64,000 nt of DNA from Mytilus edulis (GCF_963676685.1 NC_092355.1:65417006-65481005), one strand, 5' to 3'; positions 11,346 to 24,598 are shown, numbered from the stretch's first letter. Notes: generated by a model from the letters alone, not told the origin. Program-made: numbers and translations.

Positions 11346-12289
11346 AAGTATAACAATTAAAACGAGACACTAACGCCCGTATTTATGTACATAACAATGA
11401 TACAGCAACAAATAACAACAACTAAATAACAGACTCCTGACTGAGGACAGGCATATACATAATATGACAGGGTTAAACATTTTTCCAGGTGTCCAACTCT
11501 CAATTTGCCTTGGACAATGGTGTAACCGTGCAACATATAAATAAACTATAAACATCCGTTGAAAAGGGCTCGACTCAACAGATCCATACAATGTCTGATT
11601 TACATCTGAATGGACATACCTTTATAAATGCAAGGGCAACATCCTACATGAACAAAGAAACACAGATACAGATTTAAAAAGCACACCCATTATAAATGCA
11701 AGGAAGACACATTAACTGATTAAAGAAAAACATATTACAGATTCAGAGAAGTGCATTTTTTCTTAATGTAAGGACAACACATTAAATGAATAATAAAAGA
11801 CAGATCATAAATTTCGAGAATAACACCCTGTATAAAGATCGGGACAAACTATTTAAAATATTTGTAAGAGATAAGGTGAATGAATTTTGTACATACTTAC
11901 ACGTTTATTTTTTGAACACGTATCATTATACTCTAATAAGCACTCTCTTTAAAATAAATCGACCACACAATTAGTAAAACATCACCTGCATCTATCTATA
12001 ATAACATTAACGGTACCATGTTTTCTGCGTCAGATGTGCATTTCGACAATACATGTATCTTCAGTGATGTTCGTGGCCAAAATATGTAAAGTCCAAAGCT
12101 CATATAAAAGATGAAGAGGTATAATCCAAAAGTTAACATGCTATTATATTTATAAATAAACAAACGGTCCCACTCTTTTCTATAAATGCATTTTGTTTTT
12201 ATCTTTTTGTAATTTTCACGGGAACATTTACTAAATAAATCGAGGATTCGACAGAACAATTTTGTTATCAATGATACTCATCTTTTTCC

Positions 12290-12490
12290 ATCAGTATTCT
12301 GATTCGTGCTCCACTGATGAGTCATGTGTAAGAGTGTCGTAATGAGGTTACCTTTTTATGTTGTGTCATGTGTTCTATTGCTTGTCTGTTTGTCTTCCTT
12401 CATTTTCAACCAGGCGTTTTCAATTTATTTTCGATTTGTGATTTTGACTGTCCCTCTGGTATCTTTCGTCACTCTTTTACAGATAAATAA
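12290..12490 (+). repeat. Family-B retroelement 3' tail fragment (unit 1)
   Basis: Contains TTTTTATGTTGTGTCATGTG, TTCTATTGCTTGTCTGTTTG and TGACTGTCCCTCTGGTATCTTTCGTC, the same order as the untranslated tail at 24.44-24.60 kb. It is duplicated at 15668-15866 with unit 2. The open frame across it is only a chance translation of this tail. Confidence 0.75.
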
Positions 12491-14033
12491 CGAAAATTCA
12501 TGCACAATGTTTTTTTTTACATTTTGAAATGTTAAAAAGATATTTTAACCATTTAAAAAAAAAAAAAATATCAGTGAATATGTTATCAGAAATATTTATT
12601 GAAACGTATAGTACTACTTTCATTTACATATATGTAGGTGTTTTTTTGTATATTTCGTGTAGATATATTTTGCCTTTTTATTTGAACGAGACATTCTTTA
12701 TTTTCTGATTACAAATTACAAAATCGATCATTAAGTCAAAAAGTATAAACAACAGGGGAAAGATGTTACATATTCATAAATTATTTGCGTAGTCAGCTAA
12801 GTTAGGAAAAAAAGCAACATATGCCACTAATCGTTGTTGCACACCTTGCAGAATATATTCATCTTGATATATCAATAGGCAATTCATTTTAAAAGTTATC
12901 TTTCTATCTACAGGTCTTCTATTACACCTCGTGGTAAGTTTTGAAATATTTTCTTAGATACAAAGTTCTTGTGATTTGAAATTGTTAAATTCAATAACTG
13001 AGGTAATACTACAGTATTTTCGAACATCAAAACAGTGGTGACGTTGCTTCGCCAAACATTTTTAAAGTCAATGTACCGTTTTAAATAAGACGTAACCGCT
13101 GTTTCGGAGATTGCAGTATTTTATCAAATAATTGTTAGCTCAAGTTTTTTGCCGAGGGCTTTTGACAATCACAACAAAGGTATCCAATGTGCATGTAAAA
13201 TTCAACTGAGAGACAAAAATTGATACAAACATTGCTTTCATTTTACTATTCGTCTTTGGTTGGATTAATTACTGATTTATAATATCGTCATATAATTTCA
13301 AGAAACAAATTTGAATATCGTCAGATTGGGAGGATGAAGTTCTATATTCGATTATAAACAAACCACTTTGACATACGAAAGTATTTTTCGCGATAGTGTA
13401 GTACACCAAAAGAAGAAAGATGTACTGATTCTCTGAATTCTCAGTTGAAATTTGTTTTCTGATTTGTGATACCGCCATATCATTGTCATAATCAATTGTA
13501 AATATTGTCAGCTTTGGTATCTGTTTGTTTTATACAAACTGTGAAATCTTCTAATATTTCATTTGATTGATTGATTTCAATTAAATGTATGCACATTTAA
13601 TACCTTTCTATTATCAAATTTTGTTTATCTCTGACCTTGTTGTTATTTTATGCATGAACAAAACGTTGACCAATCAGGTCAATGTTTTAAGCAATGCAGA
13701 ACAACTCGTCCAAGAGACAAGTCGGACCGTCTAAGATGACAACTCGGACCGTCTAGGATGACAACTCAGACCTCTTGTTTGATTTTCTTAGGATTTCATA
13801 AAATGTACGACTAACTACAGGAGCTTTCGTTTTTACATGCGGGACAGTTAAGGGGTATTTTGAGGGGCCTAAAGTTGGCAGGGTTAACCGTAGAACCCTA
13901 TGGGATTTTATTTTCAAATAACTATTACTCGAAGATAGTGTGTGATTGATACCCGGACTCTTCAGTTATGAGATGAGGACAATAAAACAAATGAAAATTA
14001 TAGGGTGAGTCCATTGGGGTTATCCCTTCCCCC

Positions 14034-14250
14034 TTCAATTTGAAAAATTGCTTTTATCGAAGTTCCCACCCCTGAACCGTATATATTCGTGTATGGAACA
14101 AAATAAAAAATAAAATAAACTATAGGGAGAGTCCCTGGGGTAACCTAACCCACTCATGTTTAAGAACTCGTAAACAGTCGATATCTCTACCCTAAACTCT
14201 ATATATTCATGTATTGGACAATATAACAAATCGAAAAAAATATAGGGGCC
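14034..14250. repeat. Degenerate ~120-bp tandem repeat at the end of unit 1
   Basis: Repeating core: AACTTGTAAACGGTCG, TCCCCACCCTAAACC, TATATATTCATGTATGG, GACAATATAACAAATC and TAGGGG. About two units are seen here, more at 17.37-17.80 kb and most at 20.85-21.48 kb. Confidence 0.75.
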
Positions 14251-14251
14251 T

Positions 14252-17200
14252 AATTCCTGTATCAAGGAACCTTTCATGTATACATTTATATTGCACGTCC
14301 TCTTTGAAAGAACCATGTGACATTCCACAGACGTAAGCATAATATAACTATAAATCAATCGGTAAATAAAATGTTGGAATAAAATATTATAGACGTAACA
14401 TTTGCATCATTAAAAAGTGTAGAAATTGCATAATCAATTAAATTAACATAGGAAAGCAGAGTGTGTCACAAATCAATTTCGCCCACCTTGTCAGTATCAT
14501 AGATGTATTTTTAATTTTCTCTAAAATGTCTAATATATTAAATGTTAAACAATGTTAAACATAATATAATTAAATAATGTTACAGCAACTTTTGCTACAA
14601 CTGCAAATTAAATGTGGTATTTTTGCCATTGAGACAATTTTCCACAAGATAGCAAATGACATAGGAGTTAAAAATATATGTCACAGTACAACCTTCATCA
14701 ATGAGCAGAATTTATTCTAAAAAGTATAACAATTAAAACGAGACACTAACGCCCGTATTTATGTACATAACAATGATACAGCAACAAATAACAACAACTA
14801 AATAACAGACTCCTGACTGGGGACAGGCATATACATAATATGACAGGGTTAAACATTTTTCCAGGTGTCCAACTCTCAATTTGCCTTGGACAATGGTGTA
14901 ACCTTGCAACATATAACTAAACTATAAACATCCGTTGAAAAGGGCTCGACTCAACAGATCCATACAATGTCTGATTTACATCTGAATGGACACAACTTTA
15001 TAAATGCAAGGGCAACATCCTACATGAACAAAGAAACACAGATTTAGATTTAAAAAGCACACCCATTATAAATGCAAGGAAGACACATTAACTGATAAAA
15101 AAAAAACATATTACAGATTCAGAGAAGTACAATTTTTCTTAATGTAAGGACAACACATTAAATGAATAATAAAAGACAGATCATAGATTTCGAGAATAAC
15201 ACCCTGTATAAAGATCGGGACAAACTATTTAAAATATTTGTAAGAGATAAGGTGAATGAATTTTGTACATACTTACACGTTTAATTTTTGAACACGTATC
15301 ATTATACTCTAATAAGCTCTCTCTTTAAAATAAATCGACCACACAATTAGTAAAACATCACCTGCATCTATCTATAATAACATTAACGGTATCAATTTTT
15401 CTGCACCAGATGCGCATTTCGACAATACATGTATCTTCAGTGATGTTCGTGGCCAAAATATGTAAAGTCCAAAGCTCATATAAAAGATGAAGAGGTATAA
15501 TCCAAAAGTTAACATGCTATTATATTTATAAATAAACAAACGGTCCCACTCTTTTCTATAAATGCATTTTGTTGTTATCTTTTTGTAATTTTCACGGGAA
15601 CATTTACTAAATAAATCGAGGATTCGACAGAACAATTTTGTTATCAATGATACTCATCTTTTTCCATCAGTATTCTGATTCGTGCTCCACTGATGAGTCA
15701 TGTGTAAGAGTGTCGTAATGAGGTTACCTTTTTATGTTGTGTCATGTGTTCTATTGCTTGTCTGTTTGTCTTCCTTCATTTTCCACCAGGCGTTTTCAAT
15801 TTATTTTCGATTTGTGATTTTGACTGTCCCTCTGGTATCTTTCGTCACTCTTTTACAGATAAATAACGAAAATTCATGCACAATGTTATTTTTAACATTT
15901 TGAAATGTTTAAAAGATATGTTAACCATTTTTTTTTTTTAAAGAAATATCAGTGAATATGTTATCAGAAATATTCATTGAAACGTATAGTACTACTTTCA
16001 TTTACATATATGTAGGTGTTTTTTTGTATATTTCGTGTAGATATATTTTGCCTTTTTATTTGAAAGAGACATTCTTTATTTTCTGATTACAAATTACAAA
16101 ATCGATCATTAAGTCAAAAAGTATAAACAACAGGGGAAAGATGTTACATATTCATAAATTATTTGCGTAGTCAGCTAAGTTAGGAAAAAAAGCAACATAT
16201 GCCACTAATCGTTGTTGCACACCTTGCAGAATATATTCATCTTGATATATCAATAGGCAATTCATTTTAAAAGTTATCTTTCTATCTACAGGTCTTCTAT
16301 TACACCTCGTGGTAAGTTTTGAAATATTTTCTTAGATACAAAGTTCTTGTGATTTGAAATTGTTAAATTCAATAACTGAGGTAATACTACAGTATTTTCG
16401 AACATCAAAACAGTGGTGACGTTGCTTCGCCAAACATTTTTAAAGTCAATGTACCGGAGTAAATAAGACGTAACTGCTGTTTCGGAGATTGCAGTATTTT
16501 ATCAAATAATTGTTAGCTCATGTTTTTTGCCGAGGGCTTTTGACAATCACAACAAAGGTATCCAATGTGCATGTAAAATTCAACTGAGAGACAAAAATTG
16601 ATACAAACATTGCTTTCATTTTACTATTCGTCTTGGGTTGGATTAATTACTGATTTATAACATCGTCATATAATTTCAAGAAACTAATTTAAATATCGTC
16701 AGATTGGGAGGATGAAGTTCTATATTCGATTATTAACAAACCACTTTGACATACGAAAGTATTTTTCGCGATAGTGTAGTACACCAAAAGAAGAAAGAAG
16801 TACTGATTCTCTAAATTCTCAGTTGAAATTTGTTTTCTGATTTGTGATACCGAAATATCATTGTCATAATCAATTGTAAATATTGTCAGCTTTGGTATCT
16901 GTTTGTTTTATACAAACTGTGAAATCTTCTAATATTTCATTTGATTGATTGATTTCAATTAAATGTATGCACATTTAAATACCTTTCTATTATCAAATTT
17001 TGTTTATCTCTGACCTTGTTGTTATTTTATGCATGAACAAAACGTTGACCAATCAGGTCAATGTTTTAAGCAATGCAGAACAATTCGTCCCAGAGACAAG
17101 TCGGACCGTCTAAGATGACAATTCGGAAGATCTAAGATGACAACTCAGACCTCTTGTTTGATTTTCTTAGGATTTCATAAAATGTACGACTAACTAGAGG

Positions 17201-17629
17201 AGCTTTCGTTTGTACATGTGGGACAGTTAAGGGGTATTTTGAGGGGCCTAAAGTTGGCAGGGTTAACTGTAGAACCCTATGGGATTTTATTTTCAAATAA
17301 CTATTACTCGAAGACAGTGTGTGATTGATTCACGGACTCTTCAGTTATGAGATGAGGACAATAAAACAAATGAAAAATATAGGGTGAGTCCATTGGGGTT
17401 ATCCCTTCCCCCTTCAATTTGAAAAATTGCTTTTATCGAAATTCCCACCCCTGAACCGTATATATTCGTGTATGGAACAAAATAAAAAATAAAATAAACT
17501 ATAGGGAGAGTCCCTGGGGTAACCTAACCCACTCATGTTTAAGAACTTGTAAACAGTCGCTATCTCTACCCTAAACTCTATATATTCATGTATTGGACAA
17601 TATAACAAATCGAAAAAAATATAGGGGCC
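14252..17629. repeat. Tandem duplication, unit 2 (3.38 kb)
   Basis: Near-identical copy of 10886-14250, offset by 3366 bases at the left end and 3379 at the right. Differences are isolated substitutions and 1-9 base indels, for example an extra AATGTTAAAC near 14.54 kb. The junction between units is abrupt at GGCC/TAATTCC. Confidence 0.92.
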
Positions 17630-17800
17630 GTCATGTGGGACACCCTACCCCTCCTGTTTGAGAACTTGCAAACGGTCGTGGTCCCCGCCCTAAACCACAT
17701 ATATTATATGGGACAATATAATATTGGGTCTCCCAACCTCCTCTGTTTTTAGAACTTGTAAATGGTTGAGATACCCACTCCTAAACAATATTTATTTCTG
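17370..17800. repeat. Degenerate ~90-125-bp tandem repeat (unit 2 end and beyond)
   Basis: At least three further units of the AACTTGTAAACGGTCG / CCCTAAACCACATATATT repeat, running past the right edge of the duplication. The array is therefore older than the duplication and probably helped misalignment. Confidence 0.75.
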
Positions 17801-17879
17801 TTCGTTACTTCAAAAAAAGATTTGAATGACATACAGGGTCAATTTCGCAGGCGTCACATATGCATATCACTTTATCATG

Positions 17880-20800
17880 TTTATCTACACCAAAAAATAG
17901 AAATATCAATGAATATGTTATCAGAAATATTCATTGAAACTTATAGTACTACTTTCATCAACACATAGGTGTTCTTTTGTATATTTACTTTTCGTGTAGA
18001 TATATTTTGCCTTTTTATTTGCAAAAGACATTCTCAATTTGCTGATGCAATAACAAAATCGATCATTAAGTGACAAAGTATAAACAACAGAGAAAAGATG
18101 TTACATGTTTGAAAACTATTCGTAGTCGGCTAATTAAGGAAAAAAAACAACATATGCCACTAATCGTTGTTGCACACCTTTCAGAATATTTCATCAATTT
18201 CTTTAATTCAACTCAGTAGGCAATTCATTTTAAAAATAGTCTTTCTATCTACAGGTTTTCTTTTACACCTCGTGGTAGGTTATGAAATATTTTCTTAGAT
18301 ACGAAGTTTTTTGTGATTTTAAATTGTTAAATTCAATTGATGAGGTAATACAACAGTTTTTTTCGAACAATGGTGACGTTGTTTCGCAAAACTATCATTT
18401 TAAAGTCAGCGTAGCGTAGTATAGAAGACGCAACCGCTGTTTCGGAGATTACAGTATTTTATCAAATAATTTTTAGCTCGTGTTGTTTGCCGAGGGCTTT
18501 TCACCATCACAACAAAACTTTAATGCAATATTTTTTCTGTTATATATGCATATCAAAATATAAAGAAGTCTACTGTAATGTTTTTTGAAAATCAATTTTA
18601 ATTTTGCTGAAAATCCCGGGATCCCTTTATGCATGTGTATAGCGCAGGAATAGATCACTGAAGATTATGAAAATAGTTTTGGAAACAACGGTTTATCGAA
18701 GTGTAAACCAAGGGGGAAAATGTAACTTACCAATCCCGTTCAAGTATTTAGAGATATGCAAATCATATAAGAATTATTGATTTATAATATCGTCATATAA
18801 TTTCAAGAAACAAATTTAGATATGGTCAGTTCGGGAGGATGAAGTCCTATATTCGGTTATAAACAAATATCATGAAATTAGAAAGTATTTTCGCAATAGT
18901 GCAGTACATCGAAAGAAGAAAGAAACACTGATTCTCTTAATTCTAAGTTGAAATTTTTTTTTTTTTATTTGTGATACCGCCATTTCATTGGCATTCTCAA
19001 GTGTAAATATTGTCAGGTTTGGTTTAAGTTTTTTTTTTGCAAACTGTGAAATCTACTAATAATTATATCTGTGAAATGTTCCGAGTAAAAAAAGTAAAAT
19101 TACTTGTACAATTAATTGATACAGTCAATATTATTGATTATTTTGCACAGATAGGGCTGTAATTTGTATTTAAAAATGTATTCTGAGTTAACAGGTTTGC
19201 TTATTTATATTTCATATGAATATTTCCCCCTATCTATCTTAAATGCATTTGCAATTGGATTAGGAAACGATGATAGTCCGTCGGAAGGGGGGCGATAAAT
19301 GGCTGACCCGTGTTAAGAAAGGGTCATATCTCTTGCACGTTAAAGACACCCTTGTAGATTTCGAAAAAGAGTAGGCTAATGCCTCTACAAGGCAGCACTC
19401 GCACCCGCAAAGTGGAAAGGGATTAATATACGTTGCAAAACTTGTTTCCCAATCCACTATAAATAAATATGTTTAAATTAAACTAATTGGATTAGGGACT
19501 TTTAGTTTCGAATTTTCCTGGGCATTCGGTATCTCTAGTATTTCATTTCTTATATTTATCACGAGTATCTTTTGAAAAATGAAGATGAACCACAATGTTA
19601 ACCTGCAAGTATACTATTAAACATTAATTTGTCTTGTCTTTGCTGATATTCGCAGGAAGTATTTCAATGTCAATAATATGTATGAATTATTTAATAGTGT
19701 TCCAATTCAAAATATTTTTCATTCTAAAAAGAAGTTGGAATATTTTTTAAAATGTTATAAAATATAAAAATGTCATGTTATATTTAACACTATTTTATCT
19801 TTTATCACGTTATCTTTATTTGTCTTAGTCAAGAATCTTAGTTTGTTGAAAGACCTGTTGTCTGATTTTTGAAATATACTTTAATTTGTAAAAATATTCG
19901 AATAAGCTCTTTGTCGCTTTGTGCTAATGTGGCGTAAAGCAAACAATAATTAATCAATCAATACATAGTTTATATTTACTCCTGTAGGATAACTTAAAAA
20001 TTGACATCATGTACAAACATTATCAGTTTTCAATGGTGAGGTCAATTTTTATTATCTTAAAGAGAAACTATTGCATGGTACTCTAAAATAATATTGCTGT
20101 CTATTGTCTCATATGAACAATCTCGATTTTGAAAAAAAAGCATTATCAGAACTGATTTACGTACAAGCAAATTGTTTGAAATGTACTGCATTAATGGCAA
20201 TCAACAACCCTGAAAAAGGGGGGGACAAAAAAAAATAAACAAGACTTAAAAACAATTTTTATCCAGACTTTGCAGATGACGATCAAATGTAGGCAGTTTT
20301 AAAAGCTTCCTGATGCTAGCATCCTATATCTGATGATAATTTATATAGTCCGATTAAACAAAAGTATTGTTAATCACGATATTCTTTAAGTTTAAGAAGA
20401 GTGTGATTATTTAATTAATTTCAATTGAATTTATGCACATCAAAATTCCTTTCTATTATCAAATTATTCCGTTTATCTCTGACCTTGTTGTTATTTTGTG
20501 CATAAACAAAACGTTAACCAATCAGGTCGATGTTTTAAGAAATGCGGAACAACTCATCCCAGAGACAAGTTGGACCGTATAAGATGACAACTCGGACCGC
20601 TTGTTAGATTTGCGTAGGATTTCATACAATGTACGACTAACTAGATGATCCATCAATATTTCGTTTGTTCATTTGGGACTATTTAGGGGTCTTTTTAGGG
20701 GTCTTAAAATGGCAGGGATTAACTGTAGAACCCTATGGGATTTTATTTTCAAATTGCTACTACTCAAAAACCGTAAGTGGTAGACACACGTAGTCTTCGG

Positions 20801-21560
20801 TAATGAGATGAGGACAGTAAAAAAAATAAAAAAAAATAAGGTGAGTCAACTGGGGTTATCTCTTCCACCTTCAATTTGAAAATTTGCTTTTATCGCAATC
20901 CCAAACCCTAAACCGTATATATTCTTGTATAGAACCAAAAAATAAACTAAAGTCCCTGTGGTCACCAAACCACTCCTGTTTGAGGACTTGAAAACATCGA
21001 AATCCCCGCCCTTAAACCATATACATTCATGTATGGGATAATTTTACAATTCAAATAAGATAATGGGGTAGTTATTTGGGTCACCCCGCCTGTTTGAGAA
21101 CTTGCCAACAGTCGTTATCCCCACCCTAAACTACATATATTTATGAATGGGACAATTTAACATTGGGTCTCCAACCCACTCGTGTTTGAGAACTTGTAAA
21201 CGGTCGATATGACTACCCTAAACCATATATATATTCATGTATTGGACATTATTACAAATCAAATCAAATAAAGGGGACGTCATTTGAGTCACCCCACCCC
21301 TCCTCTTTGAGAACTTGTAAACGGTCGAGATCCCCGCCCTAAACCACATATATTCATGAATGGGACAAAATAACATTGGCTCTCCGAACCCCCTCCTGTT
21401 TTAGAACTTGTACATGGGATAAACATGATAAATGAGATACCCACTCCTAAACCATATGTATTTCTGTTCATCATTTCAAAAAGATTTGAATGACATTCAG
21501 GTCAATCTCGTAGGCGTCACATACAAATGTATGCATATCACTTGATCATGTTTATCTACA
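17880..21560. repeat. Older, diverged third copy of the 3.4-kb unit
   Basis: Starts at AATGAATATGTTATCAGAAATATTC (matches 12.57 and 15.95 kb), then follows the same order: CACCTCGTGGTAGG, TTATAATATCGTCATATAATTTCAAG, CTCTGACCTTGTTGTTATTTT, CAATCAGGTCGATG, and the ~120-bp tandem array at 20.85-21.48 kb. Divergence and inserts (notably about 19.08-20.39 kb) show it is much older than the other two. No open frame is conserved among the three copies, which argues against a gene in the unit. Confidence 0.85.
19260..19450. repeat. Dispersed block with GGCTGACCCGTGTTAAG and CAAGGCAGCACTCGCACCCG
   Basis: GC-richer than its surroundings and lying in the inserted part of the third copy. It has blocks such as TCTTGCACGTTAAAGACACC and GGAAAGGGATTAATATACG that I associate from memory with an abundant bivalve repeat. 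No second copy is in this window, so the repeat call rests on recognition only. Confidence 0.4.
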
Positions 21561-22190
21561 CCGAACCATTAAGTATTAGACTTTACTTAAAGTCAGGCGA
21601 CCATAGGAATTACGAATTATGGCAGCTTTGTCTGGAAGACCTCGTTACAGCATTCTGTTACAGTTATTTTTTGTTTATTTTAAAATTTTATTGATGAAAA
21701 AAATGAATCTATGTTAATCGAATTCACTTTAATTATCTTTTGAATATTTCTGGGCCTATAAAAAATTTCATTTCTTGCTTATTTTAAAGAAAACATATAA
21801 ATTGTTCAACCAGTGTAAAGCCCACGAATGATTGACCAACTGTTGTATAAGCACATGTCATTTTATACCAAAACTTCATATGGAGTGACATCATGGACTT
21901 AGGGTAAAGTTTGGGGTCATTTACATTAAATATTGGGAGGTCAGTCAGACCTCACCCCTGATCCCCGTAGAATTTAACATTCCAATGATCTGTGTCTCAT
22001 TACTTTCGTACTGAAGGACCGATGAATATTGTTCCTCCCTGGATAGCAAGTCCATTCATAATATTACAAACTCGTACTAGGTTAACGTATATCACTAAAC
22101 GTGCACTGGTACAAACGTTAACTAACAGCTGGAATAACTGCAATAATTGCGAACTTGTACCTCTGCAGATTCACCATTACACATATTATT
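21561..22190. other. Intergenic, nothing coding
   Basis: AT-rich. A short palindrome-like GAGGTCAGTCAGACCTC occurs near 21939-21955. No gene supported. Confidence 0.5.
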
Positions 22191-22191
22191 A

Positions 22192-22333
22192 GTTACATAG
22201 TGTGCTAGTGACCTAATATGGTATATATGGGGTCAGTAAATTCCATATGGGGTGAGAGAGCGAATCTCGAATCCCCATATGGAATTGACTGGACCCATAT
22301 ATACAGTACTACGTCACCAGCACACTGTGTAAC
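22192..22333. mobile_element. Hairpin MITE-like inverted repeat
   Basis: Left arm starts GTTACATAGTGTGCTAGTGA and continues through GGTATATATGGGGTCAGT and TTCCATATGGGG. After a ~20-base loop the right arm returns CCCCATATGGAATTGACTGG, ACCCATATATAC and GTCACCAGCACACTGTGTAAC. The two arms pair almost end to end, about 60 bp each. This is a miniature inverted-repeat element or foldback; transcribed, it would make a long hairpin RNA. Confidence 0.85.
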
Positions 22334-23319
22334 GAATTTATCTTACCGACGATCTTAACGTGTGAAATTAAGACTAAAGATTCTCAAATGAGCAAGTCTT
22401 CATTACTGTTAGCAGTAAAAACATACTTCCATTGATCCTACAAAAACAGATGCCAACAATAACGACTTGTAAGGTTTAAATGTGTTTTATGAATTTATTA
22501 CAATCGTAATCATCAATATCTTCGTCTGTTGGAACTTTTAAGTTTTTTTTCTCAGTACTTTTTTGTTTTTATAAAGGGACATAAAACCATTACTAACAGT
22601 GTATGAAATAAGCCCCGCCCCCTTCTTAATTTATATGGAATATAAAGGGACGTAGCTCCACTGCTAATCATTTATGAGATAAGCCCCGCCTCTCTACTAA
22701 CCTAATTTCAAATATACACGGTTTGCACGCGGACGCTTTTAACCAATCATATACCTGGAATTGTACAGGAGGTAAGATAAACATTGATGTATGCGTTGCT
22801 TTTAAAAACCTTGATACAGTATCAGGGCGTTCTTCAATAAAAGTGTGAATTTCAGACCAAAAAAAAAATTGAAAATCAACTTCAGATTTATTTTGAATAC
22901 CTCCATTATAGACCTGTTTGTAAATAAAAAGTGCAATCTTAAGTACTGTTTTGTAGGGGACAATTGTCAACCACGAAACTGCTTCTAAACGACATCAAAT
23001 TGCACTTTAAGTCTCCTATAGACATTACAATTTGTTTTACTTTATATACTAGAAAGAATTGGAGAACCATTTTTTATCGATAAAGATTAGACAGTTCTTC
23101 AGTACAACTTATGTAACGTAGTTGACAATTTGATGAGTTTCATAGTTGACAAAACCGTTTCGTAGTGGACACAAAGTTTCGTAGTGGACATCAACCCTAT
23201 TCTATGTTGATGAAAATAACATGAAATTGAGCTGACATTTGTGATATCAATGTTGCGCCATCTATCGGAATATTAAAGTCACGCCCATTCCGAATATATT
23301 AATCTAGACCAAAAGTAGC
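22334..23319. other. Intergenic, with short repeated motifs
   Basis: Includes AAGCCCCGCC twice (about 22613 and 22682) and GTTTCGTAGTGGACA twice (about 23157 and 23176). A minus-strand open frame at 22668-22970 has no recognisable domain and spans a poly-A run, so I do not call it a gene. Confidence 0.45.
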
Positions 23320-23937
23320 ACTTGGTGTACTCGACTAGGTCTCGACTTTCCTTAATTAGTCTGAATCAATACTTGATGATCTTGGTGTAATCTGAAATGG
23401 TCTTGACCAAGGCTCGACCTGTCTCGACTAGTTTTGACCTTCAAATTTAGTTTTGACTGGTGTATTGCTGTCAAATTGAAGAATTAAATTAATCTTGGTA
23501 AAAAAGCTAGGATTTGCAATTCGGACAAAATAGAGAGAGTACATTTCAATTTTTTTAATAACTTTTTCAAATCAACTTGGATTTTCATCAAACTATGCAG
23601 CTATCTTAGATATATATTTAGCTTAATGAATCTCATGTCATTTTGTTTTTTGTTGTATTGCTGTCAAATTTAAAAAAATTAAATTAATCTAGGTAAAAAA
23701 AGCTTGGATTTGCAGTTTGGAAAAATAGAGATAGTACATTTTAAATGATTTCAGAACTTTTTCAAATCAACTTGGAATTTCATCAAACTATGCAACTATC
23801 TTCGATATATACTAAGCGTACTGAATCCCAGATCATTTTTTTTTTTTTTTGTTGTATTGCTGTCAAATTTAAGGATTAATTTAAGCTAGGTAAAAAAAGC
23901 TAGCATTTACACTTCGGACAAAAAAGAGATAGTACAC

Positions 23938-24598
23938 TCTAGAAATTGACAATGAGGGTCGGTTGAAAACAAAACTTTACGACAAAAGAGATGATTTCAG
24001 CTTTCCAATTGTGAACTTTCCATTTCTAAGTAGCAACATTCCAGCAGCACCTGCATACGGGGTATATATCTCCCATTTGAACCGATATTCCCGTGCTTTC
24101 ATTTCCTATCATGATTTTTTTTATAGAGGTTTGCTGCTCACAAGGAAGCTATTGAACCAAGAGTTCCAAATGGTGAAGTTGGAATCATCCCTTCGTAAAT
24201 TTTACGGACGCCATCACGAGTTGGTTGACCGTTATGGAATAACCGTTTCACAAATGATATCGGATATGTTCCTTAAGTCGTAACTACAATCCCCTTCCCT
24301 TTCATGAATATACCTACCGAATTAGACTATTTACCGGATTTGTAATCACATAAGCAACACGACGGGTGCCACATGTGGAGCAGGATCTGCTTACCCTTCC
24401 GGAGCACATGAGATCACCCCTTGTTTTTGGTGGGGTTCGTGTTGTTTATTATTTAGTTTTCTATGTTGTGTCGTGTGTACTATTGTTTTTCTGTTTGTCT
24501 TTTTCATTTTTAGCCATGGCGTTGTCAGTTTGTTTTAGATTTATGAGTTTGACTGTCCCTTTGGTATCTTTCGTCCCTCTTTTAATTCTTTTTATAAC
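23938..24598 (+). pseudogene. Family-B retroelement: reverse-transcriptase C-terminus plus 3' tail
   Basis: Open frame 23963-24283 encodes KLYDKRDDFSFPIVNFPFLS, then IPAAPAYGVYISHLNRYSRA, LLLTRKLLNQ, and LRKFYGRHHELVDRYGI, ending in a natural stop. I recognise this from memory as the end of a reverse-transcriptase protein common in bivalve genomes; the polymerase core is missing, so it is a 5'-truncated insertion. The ~310-bp tail after the stop (CACATGTGGAGCAGGATCTG, GTTGTGTCGTGTGTACTATTG, TCTTTCGTCCCTCTTTT) recurs alone in several places. It sits inside one subrepeat of the left foldback arm, so it inserted after the arm existed. No clear target duplication or poly-A is visible. Confidence 0.85.

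Larger units (their letters stand above)
10886..14250. repeat. Tandem duplication, unit 1 (3.37 kb)
   Basis: Begins AATTCCTGTATCAAGG and ends AAAATATAGGGGCC. The same sequence restarts at 14252 and stays aligned to 17629 with scattered substitutions and small indels, which makes a recent segmental tandem duplication. Inside are a dispersed block with GGTATGTTTGCCATTGAGAC (about 11236-11340), a family-B retroelement tail (12290-12490), and a ~120-bp degenerate tandem repeat at its right end. The short open frames on both strands recur in unit 2 but match no protein family, and parts are translations of the retroelement tail. No host gene is supported. Confidence 0.92.

Noticed and set aside
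11996..12271. Minus-strand open frame of 91 codons, repeated at 15372-15647
   Set aside because: Conserved only because the 3.4-kb segment is duplicated; the older third copy does not keep it and no motif is visible.
12324..12527. Plus-strand open frame with a hydrophobic stretch, duplicated at 15700-15903, and similar frames at 24366-24695, 50669-50890 and 52114-52311
   Set aside because: All are translations of the family-B retroelement tail or its complement, not conserved proteins; the apparent conservation comes from the repeat.
22668..22970. 100-codon minus-strand frame as a gene
   Set aside because: Crosses a poly-A tract, has no motif, and sits in a repeat-rich spacer.
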